From: Hoeflea_A sp963921345 | GTDB lineage: Bacteria > Pseudomonadota > Alphaproteobacteria > Rhizobiales > Rhizobiaceae | DNA: 64,000 nucleotides | Direction of reading: 5' to 3' | Assembly: GCA_963921345.3 (NCBI GenBank) | Contig: CAWUFE020000007.1 | Span: forward strand, 1,364,001 to 1,428,000 | Shown here: positions 50,419 through 59,710 of the stretch, in pieces | How the letters are laid out: every line of letters begins with the position of its first letter | How positions within the stretch are numbered: position 1 is the first letter of the stretch | Made by a program: the position numbers and the translations under genes | The notes under the pieces: model-generated | Told to the model about the DNA's origin: nothing | Database searches by the model: none | Seen by the model: only the letters and a program-made list of their open reading frames with translations

Positions 50419-51297
50419 TTGCAGGATGCCCTGTTGAAGAACCTGCTGGAGGAGATCAGACGGCTGACGAACGCCGTGGAATCGCTGGCCCCGGCACGCG
50501 CGGCGCAGAACGACTTCGCCAGCGCCGACTGCTTCATCTGGGAGCCTGCATCGCAATATCTCCAGCCGGTTCCGAAACCCAACCGAATCGACATTGGACT
50601 GATCCGCGGCGTCGACCGCGTCCGCGATATCCTGCACGACAACACAAAACGTTTTGCCGAGGGCCTGCCGGCCAACAATGTGCTGCTGTGGGGCGCCCGC
50701 GGCATGGGCAAGTCGTCGCTGGTCAAGGCGACCCATGCCGCCGTGCTGGCGGAAGCCGCAAAACCCGCCCACCCCCTGAAACTGGTCGAGATCCATCGTG
50801 AGGATATCGAGAGCCTGCCGCAGCTGATGACGCTGCTTCGCGACCGTCCGGAACGCTTCATCCTGTTTTGCGACGATCTCTCCTTCGACCACGACGACAC
50901 CACCTACAAGTCGCTGAAAGCCGCACTGGAGGGCGGGCTCGAAGGCCGGGCCGACAATGTCGTCTTCTATGCCACATCGAACCGGCGCCACCTGCTGCCG
51001 CGCGACATGATGGAAAACGAGCGATCGACGGCGATCAATCCCTCCGAAGCCGTCGAGGAGAAGGTCTCATTGTCGGACCGCTTCGGCCTTTGGCTGGGAT
51101 TTCATAAATGCAGCCAGGACGAATATCTGGAAATGGTCGACGCCTATGCCGATTATTATGGCCTCGAATACGACCCGGAGCTGATGCGTTCCGAAGCGCT
51201 GGAATGGTCGACCACGCGCGGTGCCCGTTCGGGCCGCGTGGCCTGGCAATTCATTCAGGACCTGGCGGGCCGCCTCGGCAAGCAGCTACGCGATTAG
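50419..51297 (+). CDS. DUF815 AAA-type ATP-binding protein
   Basis: A 292-residue AAA+ ATPase of the DUF815 family. Walker A is LLWGARGMGKSSLV, Walker B is RFILFCDDLSFDH, and the sensor region NVVFYATSNRRHLLPRDMM is conserved. Function is unknown; the gene is a constant neighbour of the yajC-secDF genes in alphaproteobacteria. It starts at TTG 50419, eight bases after GAAGGAG; no ATG fits the frame. Confidence 0.9.
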   Translation: MQDALLKNLLEEIRRLTNAVESLAPARAAQNDFASADCFIWEPASQYLQPVPKPNRIDIGLIRGVDRVRDILHDNTKRFAEGLPANNVLLWGARGMGKSSLVKATHAAVLAEAAKPAHPLKLVEIHREDIESLPQLMTLLRDRPERFILFCDDLSFDHDDTTYKSLKAALEGGLEGRADNVVFYATSNRRHLLPRDMMENERSTAINPSEAVEEKVSLSDRFGLWLGFHKCSQDEYLEMVDAYADYYGLEYDPELMRSEALEWSTTRGARSGRVAWQFIQDLAGRLGKQLRD

Positions 51298-51315
51298 CGG
51301 AACGCAAAAACCAAC

Positions 51316-51351
51316 AAAACCGGGCTCGAGGGAACGAACGAGCCCGGTTTT
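51316..51351 (+). terminator. Strong rho-independent terminator between convergent genes
   Basis: A 13-bp perfect stem (AAAACCGGGCTCG with CGAGCCCGGTTTT) around a 10-base loop. A-rich sequence on one side and TTTT on the other make it usable in both directions, for the DUF815 ATPase gene and for the LysM/M23 gene. Confidence 0.9.
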
Positions 51352-51372
51352 GTCAGTGGAGACCGGAGGTCT

Positions 51373-53121
51373 CTATTCCAGATAGCCGAGCGGATCGACC
51401 GGCTTGGCATCCTTGCGGATCTCGAAATGCAGCTTCGGACGGTTGGCCTGACCGCTCATGCCTGAGAGCGCCACCACCTGACCGCGGGTGACCTGGTCGC
51501 CGCGCTTGACCACCAACTCGCTGGCGTGGCCGTAAACGCTGACCAGACCGTTGTCGTGGCGCACGAGCACCGCGTTGCCATATTCCTTCAGGCCGTCGCC
51601 CGAGTAGATGACGACGCCGTTTTCGGCTGCCTTGACCGGCGTCCCCTGGGGCAGCGAGATGTCGATGCCGTCATTCTTGGAGCCGCTGTCCTTCGAGCCG
51701 AACTGGCTCATCACCTGGCCCTTGGCCGGCCAGCGCAACTTGCCGATTCCGGTGGTCTTTGGCGCGCTGGCCTCGACCTTGGATTTTTCGGCGACACTGG
51801 CAGTCTTCTTCGGCTGCACCGCGGGCTTGGACGGCGTCAGCTTCTTCGGAACGCTGGCGGTCTTCACGCTATCCACGCCGGCACTCGCGGCCGGAATGGT
51901 CAGCTTCTGCCCGATGCGGATGACCGATTTATCGAGCCCGTTGGCCTTCTTGAGCGCGGTCACGGACACGCCTGACCTCGATGCAATGCGGCTGAGCGTG
52001 TCGCCGGACTGAACGGTGTAGATCGATCCGGCCGAAACCGACGGCTTCGCAGTGGCTTTCTTCGCCGGCTCCTTGGTAACCGGTGCTACCGTCGCGGCGG
52101 CAATCTTTTCCGGTTTGGACTGCGGATCGGCCTGCCGCGTCGTCGGAGCGCTCGGCAGCACCGCCAGTTGCCGCTTCGGCGCCGGTGTCGGGATCGGCAC
52201 GTTGTTGGGATCTGCCTGCCCCTGATATCCCGTGCTCGACCGTGCGGCCCGCGTCCTCGGATGGCTGTCGGGAGCCGAAACCGGTGCCTTGCGGGAATAG
52301 ACGTAGGTCGGGATGGTGACGATCTGGCCGGTCTTGATGCGCGACGCATCGCTAATACCGTTCGCCTTCAGGATCTCCGACGCCGGCACACCATAGCGGC
52401 GCGACAGGTTGTAGATGGTCTCGCCCTCGGCCATTGTCACCTGCGTGCCGCCGGTCTTCGTCCAGCCATTGGCATTGCCGTTCGGGCGCAGAGCGGCTTT
52501 CTTCGCCGGGTTGGTCCCGGTAATCATCGGATCGACCGTCGGCGGCAAGGCAGCGGGCTGCTGTGGTGCAGCCTTTGTGACGGCGATGGGCCGTCTGTCG
52601 GCGGGGGTCGGCGTCGGAATCTGCCGGACCGAGCTGGTGACCGGCTGGTTGGCGGCGGAGCGCGATGTCTTGGTGCTGTCGGGCACCGGAGCCAGGGCAA
52701 TTTGTTTTACCGGAGGCTGAACCGCCGGCGCTTTGCGCAAGGGTTGCCGCTGGACGGCCTGCGGAGCCGAAACGGGTTGCGTCCGGTAGACCGGCGCCTG
52801 CTGCTGGTAGCCGGTTCCGGTCGGACGCTGATAAGCCGGCTGGACGGTGGTCGGTGGCGCCAGTTGCGTCGACGACGGCACCGACCCGGTATGGGTCCGG
52901 TCGGTCTGCCTCGCCTGGCCGGCGCGGTCTCCGGGATAGGGCTGGCTCACGGGAGCCCGTGGCGTATTGTCGGGAATGGGCGCTGGAACCGAACCGGTAA
53001 ACAGGTTCTCGTCGAAGCGGGTCGCACCCGAGCTGCACCCTGCAGCCAATGCGGCCAGGCACACGGCGCCGGCAAGACGAACGGTTGTTTTAGCAGAAAC
53101 AGCAGGAAGCCTGATAAGCAT
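51373..53121 (-). CDS. NlpD-like LysM/M23-domain lipoprotein
   Basis: A 582-residue lipoprotein. The lipobox is LAAGC after a hydrophobic signal. A long Pro/Gln/Thr-rich linker carries two LysM domains (MAEGETIYNLSRRYGVPASE near residue 230 and YTVQSGDTLSRIASRSGVSV near 365), and an M23 domain ends the protein. The first M23 zinc motif reads NDGIDISLPQG, with Asn in place of the catalytic His, and LHFEIR closes it, as in NlpD and EnvC activators. It therefore probably activates murein amidases at division rather than cutting peptidoglycan itself. It follows pcm on the same strand. Confidence 0.88.
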   Translation of the reverse strand: MLIRLPAVSAKTTVRLAGAVCLAALAAGCSSGATRFDENLFTGSVPAPIPDNTPRAPVSQPYPGDRAGQARQTDRTHTGSVPSSTQLAPPTTVQPAYQRPTGTGYQQQAPVYRTQPVSAPQAVQRQPLRKAPAVQPPVKQIALAPVPDSTKTSRSAANQPVTSSVRQIPTPTPADRRPIAVTKAAPQQPAALPPTVDPMITGTNPAKKAALRPNGNANGWTKTGGTQVTMAEGETIYNLSRRYGVPASEILKANGISDASRIKTGQIVTIPTYVYSRKAPVSAPDSHPRTRAARSSTGYQGQADPNNVPIPTPAPKRQLAVLPSAPTTRQADPQSKPEKIAAATVAPVTKEPAKKATAKPSVSAGSIYTVQSGDTLSRIASRSGVSVTALKKANGLDKSVIRIGQKLTIPAASAGVDSVKTASVPKKLTPSKPAVQPKKTASVAEKSKVEASAPKTTGIGKLRWPAKGQVMSQFGSKDSGSKNDGIDISLPQGTPVKAAENGVVIYSGDGLKEYGNAVLVRHDNGLVSVYGHASELVVKRGDQVTRGQVVALSGMSGQANRPKLHFEIRKDAKPVDPLGYLE

Positions 53122-53233
53122 CGCACAAGCCCATAACGCAAAACTGGATGGGCTTATTTAACAACGTTAAGGTTACTGCGTGGTTAAGGCTGGAAACCGA
53201 TTTTGACGGATTTCCGGATCGGCGCGCGCGGAC

Positions 53234-53887
53234 CTACAAAGCGGCGGCCTTGCCATCATGAAGCGGCTGGAAGCGCACCGTGAACAGGTCTTCCCGTTCG
53301 AACCGGCTGCCGATTTTCGTCAGCCGAACGAGCATTTGCGGCTGATCGGCTGGGCCGATCGCCGTGATCATCCGACCGCCCGAGACCAGGCGTTCGGCAA
53401 AGGTGCGCGGCATATCCTCGAAGGCGGCGCTCACTAGAATACGATCGAAGGTGCCCTCCTCGTCCTTCCAGTTCCGGCCGTCTCCGGTTGCGACGACAAC
53501 ATTGTCGAGGCCGAGATGGGCCATACGCTGGCTGGCAAGTTCAGCAAGGGTCCGGAAGCGGTCGATGGTAACGACCCGGTCGACGAGATGGGCCATCACG
53601 GCCGCTGTGAAGCCAGATCCGGTACCGACCTCCAGTACCCGTTGGCCCGGTTTCAGCTCAAGCAGGTAGAGCATCTGCAGACTGAGGTCGACGCCCTCCA
53701 TCACTTCCCCGCACTCGATCGGCAGCGATCGCGTCGAATAGGCCGAGTCCGCATAGGCTGGCGGCGCAAACAGACCGCGCGGCGTCTTTTCGACCGCCTT
53801 CAGCAGTTCGGCATCGGAAATGCCTTCGGCGCGCAGCCGCAGGACGAGCGCCGCAAAACCCTCCTTGTCCACCATCCGGATGTTCAA
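53234..53887 (-). CDS. pcm: Protein-L-isoaspartate O-methyltransferase
   Basis: Repairs isoaspartyl residues using SAM. The 217-residue product has MVDKEGFAALVLRLRAEGIS, the SAM motif RVLEVGTGSGFTAAVMAHL, VDRVVTIDRF and FDRILVSAAFEDMP. Its start overlaps the end of surE by 4 bp, the usual surE-pcm coupling. Confidence 0.94.
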   Translation of the reverse strand: MNIRMVDKEGFAALVLRLRAEGISDAELLKAVEKTPRGLFAPPAYADSAYSTRSLPIECGEVMEGVDLSLQMLYLLELKPGQRVLEVGTGSGFTAAVMAHLVDRVVTIDRFRTLAELASQRMAHLGLDNVVVATGDGRNWKDEEGTFDRILVSAAFEDMPRTFAERLVSGGRMITAIGPADQPQMLVRLTKIGSRFEREDLFTVRFQPLHDGKAAAL

Positions 53888-54639
53888 TTGAGTTCCTCCG
53901 CAAGGCGCTGTTGAACATCGTAATCGGTCAGATCGAGTTTCAGCGGCGTCACCGAAATCCGCCGTTCGCCGAGAACAGCGAAATCGCTATGCTTCTTCTG
54001 CTCCTCGAAACGGCGCTTGAACCGCAGCCAGTAATAGGGAAATCCGCGGCCGTCCTCTCGACCCTCGATCTCGATGCCGTGCGTCAGCTTGCCCTGCGAG
54101 GTAACGCTCACGCCCTCGACTTCGTCGGGTCCGCAATTGGGAAAATTGACATTGAGGAACGTACCGGCCGGCAGGTCGACGGCGAGCAGCTTGTGCAACA
54201 GTTCCGGCCCGAGTGCCTCGGTTGTCTCCCACGGCAGGACCCTGCCCTCGTGCCAGTTATAGGCCTGGCTCAGGGCGATCGAACGGATGCCCAGGAGCGT
54301 GCCTTCGATGGCGCCGGCGACCGTTCCGGAATAGGTCACGTCATCGGCGATGTTCTGTCCCGCATTGACGCCGGACAGCACCAGGTCTGGAGGGCTGTCC
54401 ATCAGTTCGCGCACACCCATGATGACGCAGTCGGTCGGCGTGCCGCGCAGGGCGTAATGTCGATGCGCGACCTCGCGCAGCCGCAGCGGTTCCGACAGCG
54501 TCAGAGAATGCGCCAGTCCGCTCTGGTCGGTCTCCGGCGCAACGATCCAGATGTCGTCCGACAAGGTGCGAGCGATGCGTTCGAGGACCGCCAGGCCCTC
54601 GGCATGGATGCCGTCATCATTGGTCAGCAGCAGACGCAT
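53884..54639 (-). CDS. surE: 5'/3'-nucleotidase SurE
   Basis: A metal-dependent nucleotidase/exopolyphosphatase active in stationary-phase survival. The 251-residue product has the metal site MRLLLTNDDGIHAEGL, RGTPTDCVIMG, and LSGVNAGQNIADDVTYSGTV with AGAIEGTLLG. It starts 26 bp after serS and is coupled to pcm. Confidence 0.96.
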   Translation of the reverse strand: MRLLLTNDDGIHAEGLAVLERIARTLSDDIWIVAPETDQSGLAHSLTLSEPLRLREVAHRHYALRGTPTDCVIMGVRELMDSPPDLVLSGVNAGQNIADDVTYSGTVAGAIEGTLLGIRSIALSQAYNWHEGRVLPWETTEALGPELLHKLLAVDLPAGTFLNVNFPNCGPDEVEGVSVTSQGKLTHGIEIEGREDGRGFPYYWLRFKRRFEEQKKHSDFAVLGERRISVTPLKLDLTDYDVQQRLAEELN

Positions 54640-54665
54640 GACCGCTCCTTCCGTTCGGCTTCGCT

Positions 54666-55949
54666 TCAGCCGGCCCGCTCGATGCGTTTCAATCCGCCCA
54701 TATAGGGCTGCAGGACGTCCGGAACCGAAACGGAACCGTCTTCGTTGAGATAATTTTCCATGATCGCGATCAGGGCGCGGCCGATGGCTACGCCAGATCC
54801 GTTCAGCGTATGCACGAATTGCAGGCCCTTTTCGCCGGTCGGGCGATAGCGCGCGGCCATGCGGCGCGCCTGGAAATCACCACAGACCGAACAGGACGAT
54901 ATCTCGCGATAGGTGTCCTGGCCCGGCAGCCATACTTCGAGATCGTAGGTCTTGCGGGCGCCGAATCCGATGTCGCCGGTGCACAGCGTGACGACCCGGT
55001 AATGAAGGTCCAGTCGCTTCAGCACCTCTTCAGCGCAGGCGGTCATGCGTTCGTGCTCGTCGATCGAGCTGTCGGCATCGGTGATCGACACCAGTTCGAC
55101 CTTGTTGAACTGGTGCTGGCGCAGCATGCCGCGCGTATCGCGTCCGGCAGAACCGGCCTCGGACCGAAAACAAGGTGTCAGCGCGGTGAACCGCAGCGGC
55201 AGTTGCTCCTGATCGAGGACCGACTCGCGCACCAGATTGGTCAGCGGCACCTCGGCGGTGGGAATCATCCAGCGCCCGTCCGTCGTGTGGAACAGGTCTT
55301 CGGCGAATTTCGGCAGCTGGCCGGTTCCATAGACGGCTTCGTCGCGCACCAGCAGCGGCGGCACGATTTCCTGATAGCCGTGCTCGGTCGTGTGCAGGTC
55401 GAGCATGAACTGGCCGAGCGCCCGTTCCAGCCGGGCAAGCTGGCCGCGCAGCACCACGAAGCGGCTGCCGGCGATGCGTGCCGCCACTTCGAAGTCCATT
55501 TCGCCCAGCGCTTCGCCGATTTCGAAATGCTCCAGGGCCGGATGGTTCCAGCCGGGACGATTGCCAACACGGCGAACCTCGACATTGTCGTTTTCGTCGG
55601 CACCGACCGGCACTTCGCTCAGCGGCACGTTGGGAATGGCGGCAAGCGCCTCCTCGAGCTGCGCGTCGATTTTGCGGACCTCGTCCTCGGCGGCCTGCAG
55701 CCCGCCTTTGAGCTCGGCCACCTCGGCCTTAAGCTTATCAGCTGTCTCGAGGTCCTTGCGCCCCATCGCCGCGCCGATTTCCTTGGATGCGGAGTTGCGG
55801 CGCGACTGCATGTCCTGCAACTGCTGGACCTGCGCGCGGCGGTCTTCGTCCAGGGCAAGGATGCCGGCAGCGGCGGGCTCGCCGCCACGTGCCTTCAGCG
55901 CCCCGTCGAGCGCAGCCGCATTTTCCCGTATCCATTTGATATCAAGCAT
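54666..55949 (-). CDS. serS: Seryl-tRNA synthetase
   Basis: A 427-residue class II synthetase that charges tRNA-Ser. The N-terminal coiled-coil arm (about residues 30-100) binds the tRNA. Motif 2 is PCFRSEAGSAGRDTRGMLRQ and motif 3 is LNGSGVAIGRALIAIMENY. Length is standard. It lies between tatC and surE, the common Rhizobiales order. Confidence 0.97.
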   Translation of the reverse strand: MLDIKWIRENAAALDGALKARGGEPAAAGILALDEDRRAQVQQLQDMQSRRNSASKEIGAAMGRKDLETADKLKAEVAELKGGLQAAEDEVRKIDAQLEEALAAIPNVPLSEVPVGADENDNVEVRRVGNRPGWNHPALEHFEIGEALGEMDFEVAARIAGSRFVVLRGQLARLERALGQFMLDLHTTEHGYQEIVPPLLVRDEAVYGTGQLPKFAEDLFHTTDGRWMIPTAEVPLTNLVRESVLDQEQLPLRFTALTPCFRSEAGSAGRDTRGMLRQHQFNKVELVSITDADSSIDEHERMTACAEEVLKRLDLHYRVVTLCTGDIGFGARKTYDLEVWLPGQDTYREISSCSVCGDFQARRMAARYRPTGEKGLQFVHTLNGSGVAIGRALIAIMENYLNEDGSVSVPDVLQPYMGGLKRIERAG

Positions 55950-56027
55950 TGACGTCGGGCCTGTTCAAACTCGGACAGGCAGCCGCGACGCGGCAGGACT
56001 CCAACTCAGCGACAGTGGATATCCTGA

Positions 56028-56876
56028 CTAGGGAGTCGATGCATCCGGCTTGGTCGTCGCCTCCTCCGAGGCCTCGTCGGCATCGTCGGAACTCTGACCC
56101 TCGCCGCGGCTTCGTTCCACGAGTCGGGCTGCGTAGATGGCGATTTCGTAGAGAAGGATGGTCGGAAGTGCAAGGCCGATCTGGCTCGCCGGATCGGGTG
56201 GCGTCAGAATGGCGGCGGCGACGAAAGCCGCAACGATCGCGTATTTGCGCTTCGAAGCCAGCCCGTCCGCGGTGACCAGTCCGACGCGGGCGAGCAGCGT
56301 CGTCACCACCGGCAGCTGGAACACCAGGCCGAAAGCGAAGATCAGCGTCATGATCAGGTCGAGATACTCGGAGACCTTCGGCAGCAGTTCGATGGCCACC
56401 TGTCCATTGCTGGCCGGCTGTTCCATGGCCAGGAAGAACCACAGCACCATCGGCGTGAAAAACATGTAGACCAGCGCGCCGCCGAGCAGGAACAACAATG
56501 GCGAGGCGACCAGGAACGGCAAGAATGCCGATCGTTCGTTCTTGTAGAGACCGGGAGCGACAAACTTGTAGACCTGTGCGGCGATCATCGGAAAGGCCAG
56601 CACCAGCCCGCCGAACATGCCGATCTTGATCTGGGTGAAGAAGAACTCCTGCGGTGCGGTGTAGATCAGTTCGATCTGACGCCCTTCGAGGCCGGCAAGG
56701 TCCACGGCCCATGAAAATGGCACGACAAGCAGGTTGAAGATCTGCTTGGCGAAGAAAAAGCAGAAAAGAAAAGCGACGAAAAACCCGGCCACCGCCCAGA
56801 GCAGGCGCTGGCGCAGCTCGATGAGGTGAGAAAGCAAGGGCTGCGGGGTGTCGTCCAGTTCTTCTTCTTTTGTCAC
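56028..56876 (-). CDS. tatC: Sec-independent translocase TatC
   Basis: The 282-residue core receptor of the twin-arginine export system. It has PLLSHLIELRQRLLWAVAGF, the signature around GLYKNERSAFLPF, and six transmembrane helices, ending in a charged Glu/Asp-rich tail. The ATG overlaps the tatB stop by 4 bp. The operon order is tatA-tatB-tatC-serS. Confidence 0.96.
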   Translation of the reverse strand: MTKEEELDDTPQPLLSHLIELRQRLLWAVAGFFVAFLFCFFFAKQIFNLLVVPFSWAVDLAGLEGRQIELIYTAPQEFFFTQIKIGMFGGLVLAFPMIAAQVYKFVAPGLYKNERSAFLPFLVASPLLFLLGGALVYMFFTPMVLWFFLAMEQPASNGQVAIELLPKVSEYLDLIMTLIFAFGLVFQLPVVTTLLARVGLVTADGLASKRKYAIVAAFVAAAILTPPDPASQIGLALPTILLYEIAIYAARLVERSRGEGQSSDDADEASEEATTKPDASTP

Positions 56877-57508
56877 GCGGCGTCCCCGCTGGATTTGGCG
56901 GATTTCGAGGCTGCCGGCTTCTTGCGGGTCGTCGATGCGGTCGGTTTCTTCGCTGCCGAACGCTTGGCCGCGGCCGGTTTGGAGGCCGGTTTCGCTGCCG
57001 TCTTGCGGGTTCGCGAAGCCGCGGCGGCGGGCTTTTTCTTGGCGGCGCCGTTGGCGTTGGATTTAGCCGGGCTCTTCGCGGGCTTCTTTTCAGCCTTCGG
57101 CTTGGCTTCGACTTTCGCCGTTTCAGCGGCATCGCCGTTCGGCTTGGCGGCACCCGGTTCGGAAGGTGACGGCTCCGTCGCCGCCTTCATCGTCTTGTCG
57201 AGGTCCGACTTGGTCTTGTTGAGATCCGACTTGATCTCGTTGCCGACCTCGGCGATCGGGTCGACGACGTCCTTCAGGATGCTCTTTGGATTCAGCTGCT
57301 GGGCTTCCGATATTACCGAGCGCACATCATCCAGTTCGGCTTCCTTCAGCGCCTCGTCGAACTGGCTGCGGAATTCTCCGGCCATGCTGCGCAGTTTGCG
57401 CGTGGTGCGCCCGAACGTCCGCAACATCGCCGGCAGGTCCTTCGGCCCGACGACGATGATCAGGACAAGCGCAACGACCAGAAGTTCCGGCCAGCCAAGA
57501 TCGAGCAT
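56873..57508 (-). CDS. tatB: TatB with long Lys/Ala-rich C-terminal tail
   Basis: A 211-residue TatB. The N-terminal helix and hinge are normal (MLDLGWPELLVVALVLIIVV, GPKDLP), with an amphipathic helix to about residue 70. From about residue 125 the protein is dominated by Lys, Ala and Pro with many AAK and KKPA units, a histone-H1-like tail parallel to that of the trigger factor at 11676-13175. It overlaps tatC by 4 bp. Confidence 0.94.
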   Translation of the reverse strand: MLDLGWPELLVVALVLIIVVGPKDLPAMLRTFGRTTRKLRSMAGEFRSQFDEALKEAELDDVRSVISEAQQLNPKSILKDVVDPIAEVGNEIKSDLNKTKSDLDKTMKAATEPSPSEPGAAKPNGDAAETAKVEAKPKAEKKPAKSPAKSNANGAAKKKPAAAASRTRKTAAKPASKPAAAKRSAAKKPTASTTRKKPAASKSAKSSGDAA

Positions 57509-57581
57509 TTAAACGACTCCGCGCAGCTGCGACGGCAGCATCCACCAACGCAATGATGGGTGCGTAGCGAACCGGATGCGG

Positions 57582-57782
57582 TCAGCTTTTTCCCGTGGTT
57601 TCGTCAGGATTGTGCTCGACCGTCTTGGCCTTTTCCGACTCGTCTTCTTCGCCCATTCCCTTGCGGAAATTCTTGATGCCTTTGGCAACGTCGCCCATCA
57701 GTTCCGGGATCTTGCCGCGACCAAACAGCAGCAGCACGACGACCAGAACGATCAGCCAGTGCCATATGCTAAAGCTACCCAT
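57582..57782 (-). CDS. tatA: TatA
   Basis: A 66-residue twin-arginine translocase pore subunit: MGSFSIWHWLIVLVVVLLLF forms the membrane helix, followed by GRGKIPELMGDVAKGIKNFR as amphipathic helix and an acidic tail. It is the first gene of the tat operon, 73 bp upstream of tatB. Confidence 0.96.
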   Translation of the reverse strand: MGSFSIWHWLIVLVVVLLLFGRGKIPELMGDVAKGIKNFRKGMGEEDESEKAKTVEHNPDETTGKS

Positions 57783-57823
57783 ACTCGTCTCCCTCGGGAT
57801 TCTTGTGATGATGTAGGTTTTTT

Positions 57824-58903
57824 CTACACCCTTTCAAACACCAATATGTCCTGCTCGTTAACGCAAAGCGTCACGTCGCGCAATCCAGACTTCAGTCGAC
57901 CCGCCTTCATGCGGGCCTGGATGAGCTGTTCCGTTCCCGGAATAGCGAGCCCGAAATGTTCGGCAACGCCGAGAAAACGGCGAAACACGATTCGTGCCGG
58001 AATGTCTCCGCCCTTCTCCATAACCTCGACGCTGGGCAAGCGTATGGCGACCGAATAGGGGCCGCCGTCTTTCGCGCCATCGGCGGCGAAATTGCCAAGC
58101 GGCGTTTCGACGCGGCCGGAGCTGACGACGCAGTCGAAAACGTTCAGCTCGGAAAAGAAGGCAGCTGCAAAGAGGTTTCGCGGCCGATAATAGAGGTCTT
58201 CAGCCGTGCCGAGCTGGACCAGCCGGCCCTCGCGCAACAGGGCAATCCGGTCTCCGAGGCGCATGGCTTCCTCGGCATCGTGGGTGACCACAAGAGCCGT
58301 GGCGCGCGTCTCCCGCAGAATGGCCAGGGTCTCGTCGCGAACGGTGTCCTTCAGCCGGGAATCGAGGCCGGAGAACGGTTCGTCCATCAACAGCACCGAG
58401 GGTCGCGGCGCCAGCGCCCGGGCCAGCGCCACCCGTTGCTGTTCGCCGCCGGAAAGTGCATGCGGGTATTGCCGTGCATAATGGGTCAGGCCGACGCGCT
58501 CCAGCGCGGCCATCGCCTCCTTGTCGGCCTCGGCATCGGTAAGCGCCGTCAGACCGAAACGCACGTTTTCCAGCACGTTCATGTGCGGAAACAGGGCAAA
58601 ATCCTGAAACATGAGGCCGACGCCCCTGCGCTCCGGTGGCACGAACAGGTCGGCCCCGGAAATTTCCTGGTCGTTGAGAAGGATACGGCCCTGCCGCGGC
58701 GCCTCGAGCCCGGCGGCAAGACGCAGCAGCGTCGTCTTGCCGGAACCGGAAGGCCCCAGAAGGCACAGCACCTCGCCCGGCTCCGCCGTCAGGGTCACGC
58801 CGTCCAGCGTCGACTGTCCGTAATAGTCGTGCCTGATATCCTCGAACGTCAGCTGCGCGGCGAAGGAAACGCCGGCGCGGCGCTGCGGATCCGCAGATGT
58901 CAT
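57824..58903 (-). CDS. ABC transporter ATP-binding protein, ferric/spermidine type (FbpC/PotA-like)
   Basis: A 359-residue ATPase with LGPSGSGKTTLLRLAAGLEA, GLMFQDFALFPHM (Q-loop), HALSGGEQQRVALARALAPR and VLLMDEPFSGLDS. A C-terminal TOBE-like domain (residues 240 on) fits the iron/polyamine/molybdate class; the phrase FVPPERRGVGLMFQDFALFP is typical of FbpC. No permease or binding protein is adjacent. The ATG at 58903 has AGGAA upstream. It sits between scpB and tatA. Confidence 0.85.
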   Translation of the reverse strand: MTSADPQRRAGVSFAAQLTFEDIRHDYYGQSTLDGVTLTAEPGEVLCLLGPSGSGKTTLLRLAAGLEAPRQGRILLNDQEISGADLFVPPERRGVGLMFQDFALFPHMNVLENVRFGLTALTDAEADKEAMAALERVGLTHYARQYPHALSGGEQQRVALARALAPRPSVLLMDEPFSGLDSRLKDTVRDETLAILRETRATALVVTHDAEEAMRLGDRIALLREGRLVQLGTAEDLYYRPRNLFAAAFFSELNVFDCVVSSGRVETPLGNFAADGAKDGGPYSVAIRLPSVEVMEKGGDIPARIVFRRFLGVAEHFGLAIPGTEQLIQARMKAGRLKSGLRDVTLCVNEQDILVFERV

Positions 58904-58966
58904 GCTTTCCTGTGTGGCCGAACGCAAAAGTCGCCCTTGCTGGTAACCCGGTCTGAATTCGGGCTA

Positions 58967-59710
58967 CTACTCGTCCTCTTCACCCATCGGTGTCAAGAGG
59001 CCGAGTTCCTCGAGATCCATCTGCGTGATCGGGTCTTCGTCTTCGGCAAGATCGTCATTGGCCGGCGGCACCGGCACCTGGAAATTGGCCGGAACGCGCG
59101 AAGACAGCAGTCCGGCCCCCTTCAGCTCTTCCATACCGGGAAGGTCGCGCAGCTCTTCCAGTCCGAAATGGTCGAGAAACTCCAGAGTCGTGCCATAGGT
59201 AACCGGGCGCCCGGGGGTGCGCCGGCGGCCGCGCATCTTGACCCAACCGGTCTCGAGCAGCACGTCCAACGTTCCGCGCGAAGTCGCCACGCCACGAATT
59301 TCCTCGATTTCGGCGCGCGTGACCGGCTGGTGATAGGAGATAATCGCCAGCACTTCCAAGGCAGCGCGCGACAAGCGGCGGCTGTCCGTCTGCTCCCGGT
59401 GGATCAGGAACGACAGATCGGCGGCGGTGCGAAAGGCCCAATGGTCGTCGACCCGCTGCAGGTTGACACCGCGCAGGCTGTAGAAACCCGACAGGCTCTT
59501 CATGACGGCGCCGACATCGATACCGTCGGGCAGCTTTTCCGCAATGTCCTTTTCGGCCACCGGCTCGGACGACGCGAAAACCAGAGCTTCGGCAATACGC
59601 TCCGCTTCCTTGAAGGCGCGATTGGCGCCGACGGCGTCGGTCACGTCAATGACGGTTTCGGTGTCTTCGCTGTTGAACGGCACGATTTGCGCCTGCGAAC
59701 CCTCAGTCAT
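58967..59710 (-). CDS. scpB: Segregation and condensation protein B
   Basis: A 247-residue winged-helix subunit of the Smc-ScpAB condensin. AEALVFASSEPVAEKDIAE, LEVLAIISYHQPVTRAEIEE, RGVATSRGTLDVLLETGWV and RPVTYGTTLEFLDHFGLEEL are diagnostic. Its ATG lies 8 bp inside the end of scpA. Confidence 0.95.
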   Translation of the reverse strand: MTEGSQAQIVPFNSEDTETVIDVTDAVGANRAFKEAERIAEALVFASSEPVAEKDIAEKLPDGIDVGAVMKSLSGFYSLRGVNLQRVDDHWAFRTAADLSFLIHREQTDSRRLSRAALEVLAIISYHQPVTRAEIEEIRGVATSRGTLDVLLETGWVKMRGRRRTPGRPVTYGTTLEFLDHFGLEELRDLPGMEELKGAGLLSSRVPANFQVPVPPANDDLAEDEDPITQMDLEELGLLTPMGEEDE

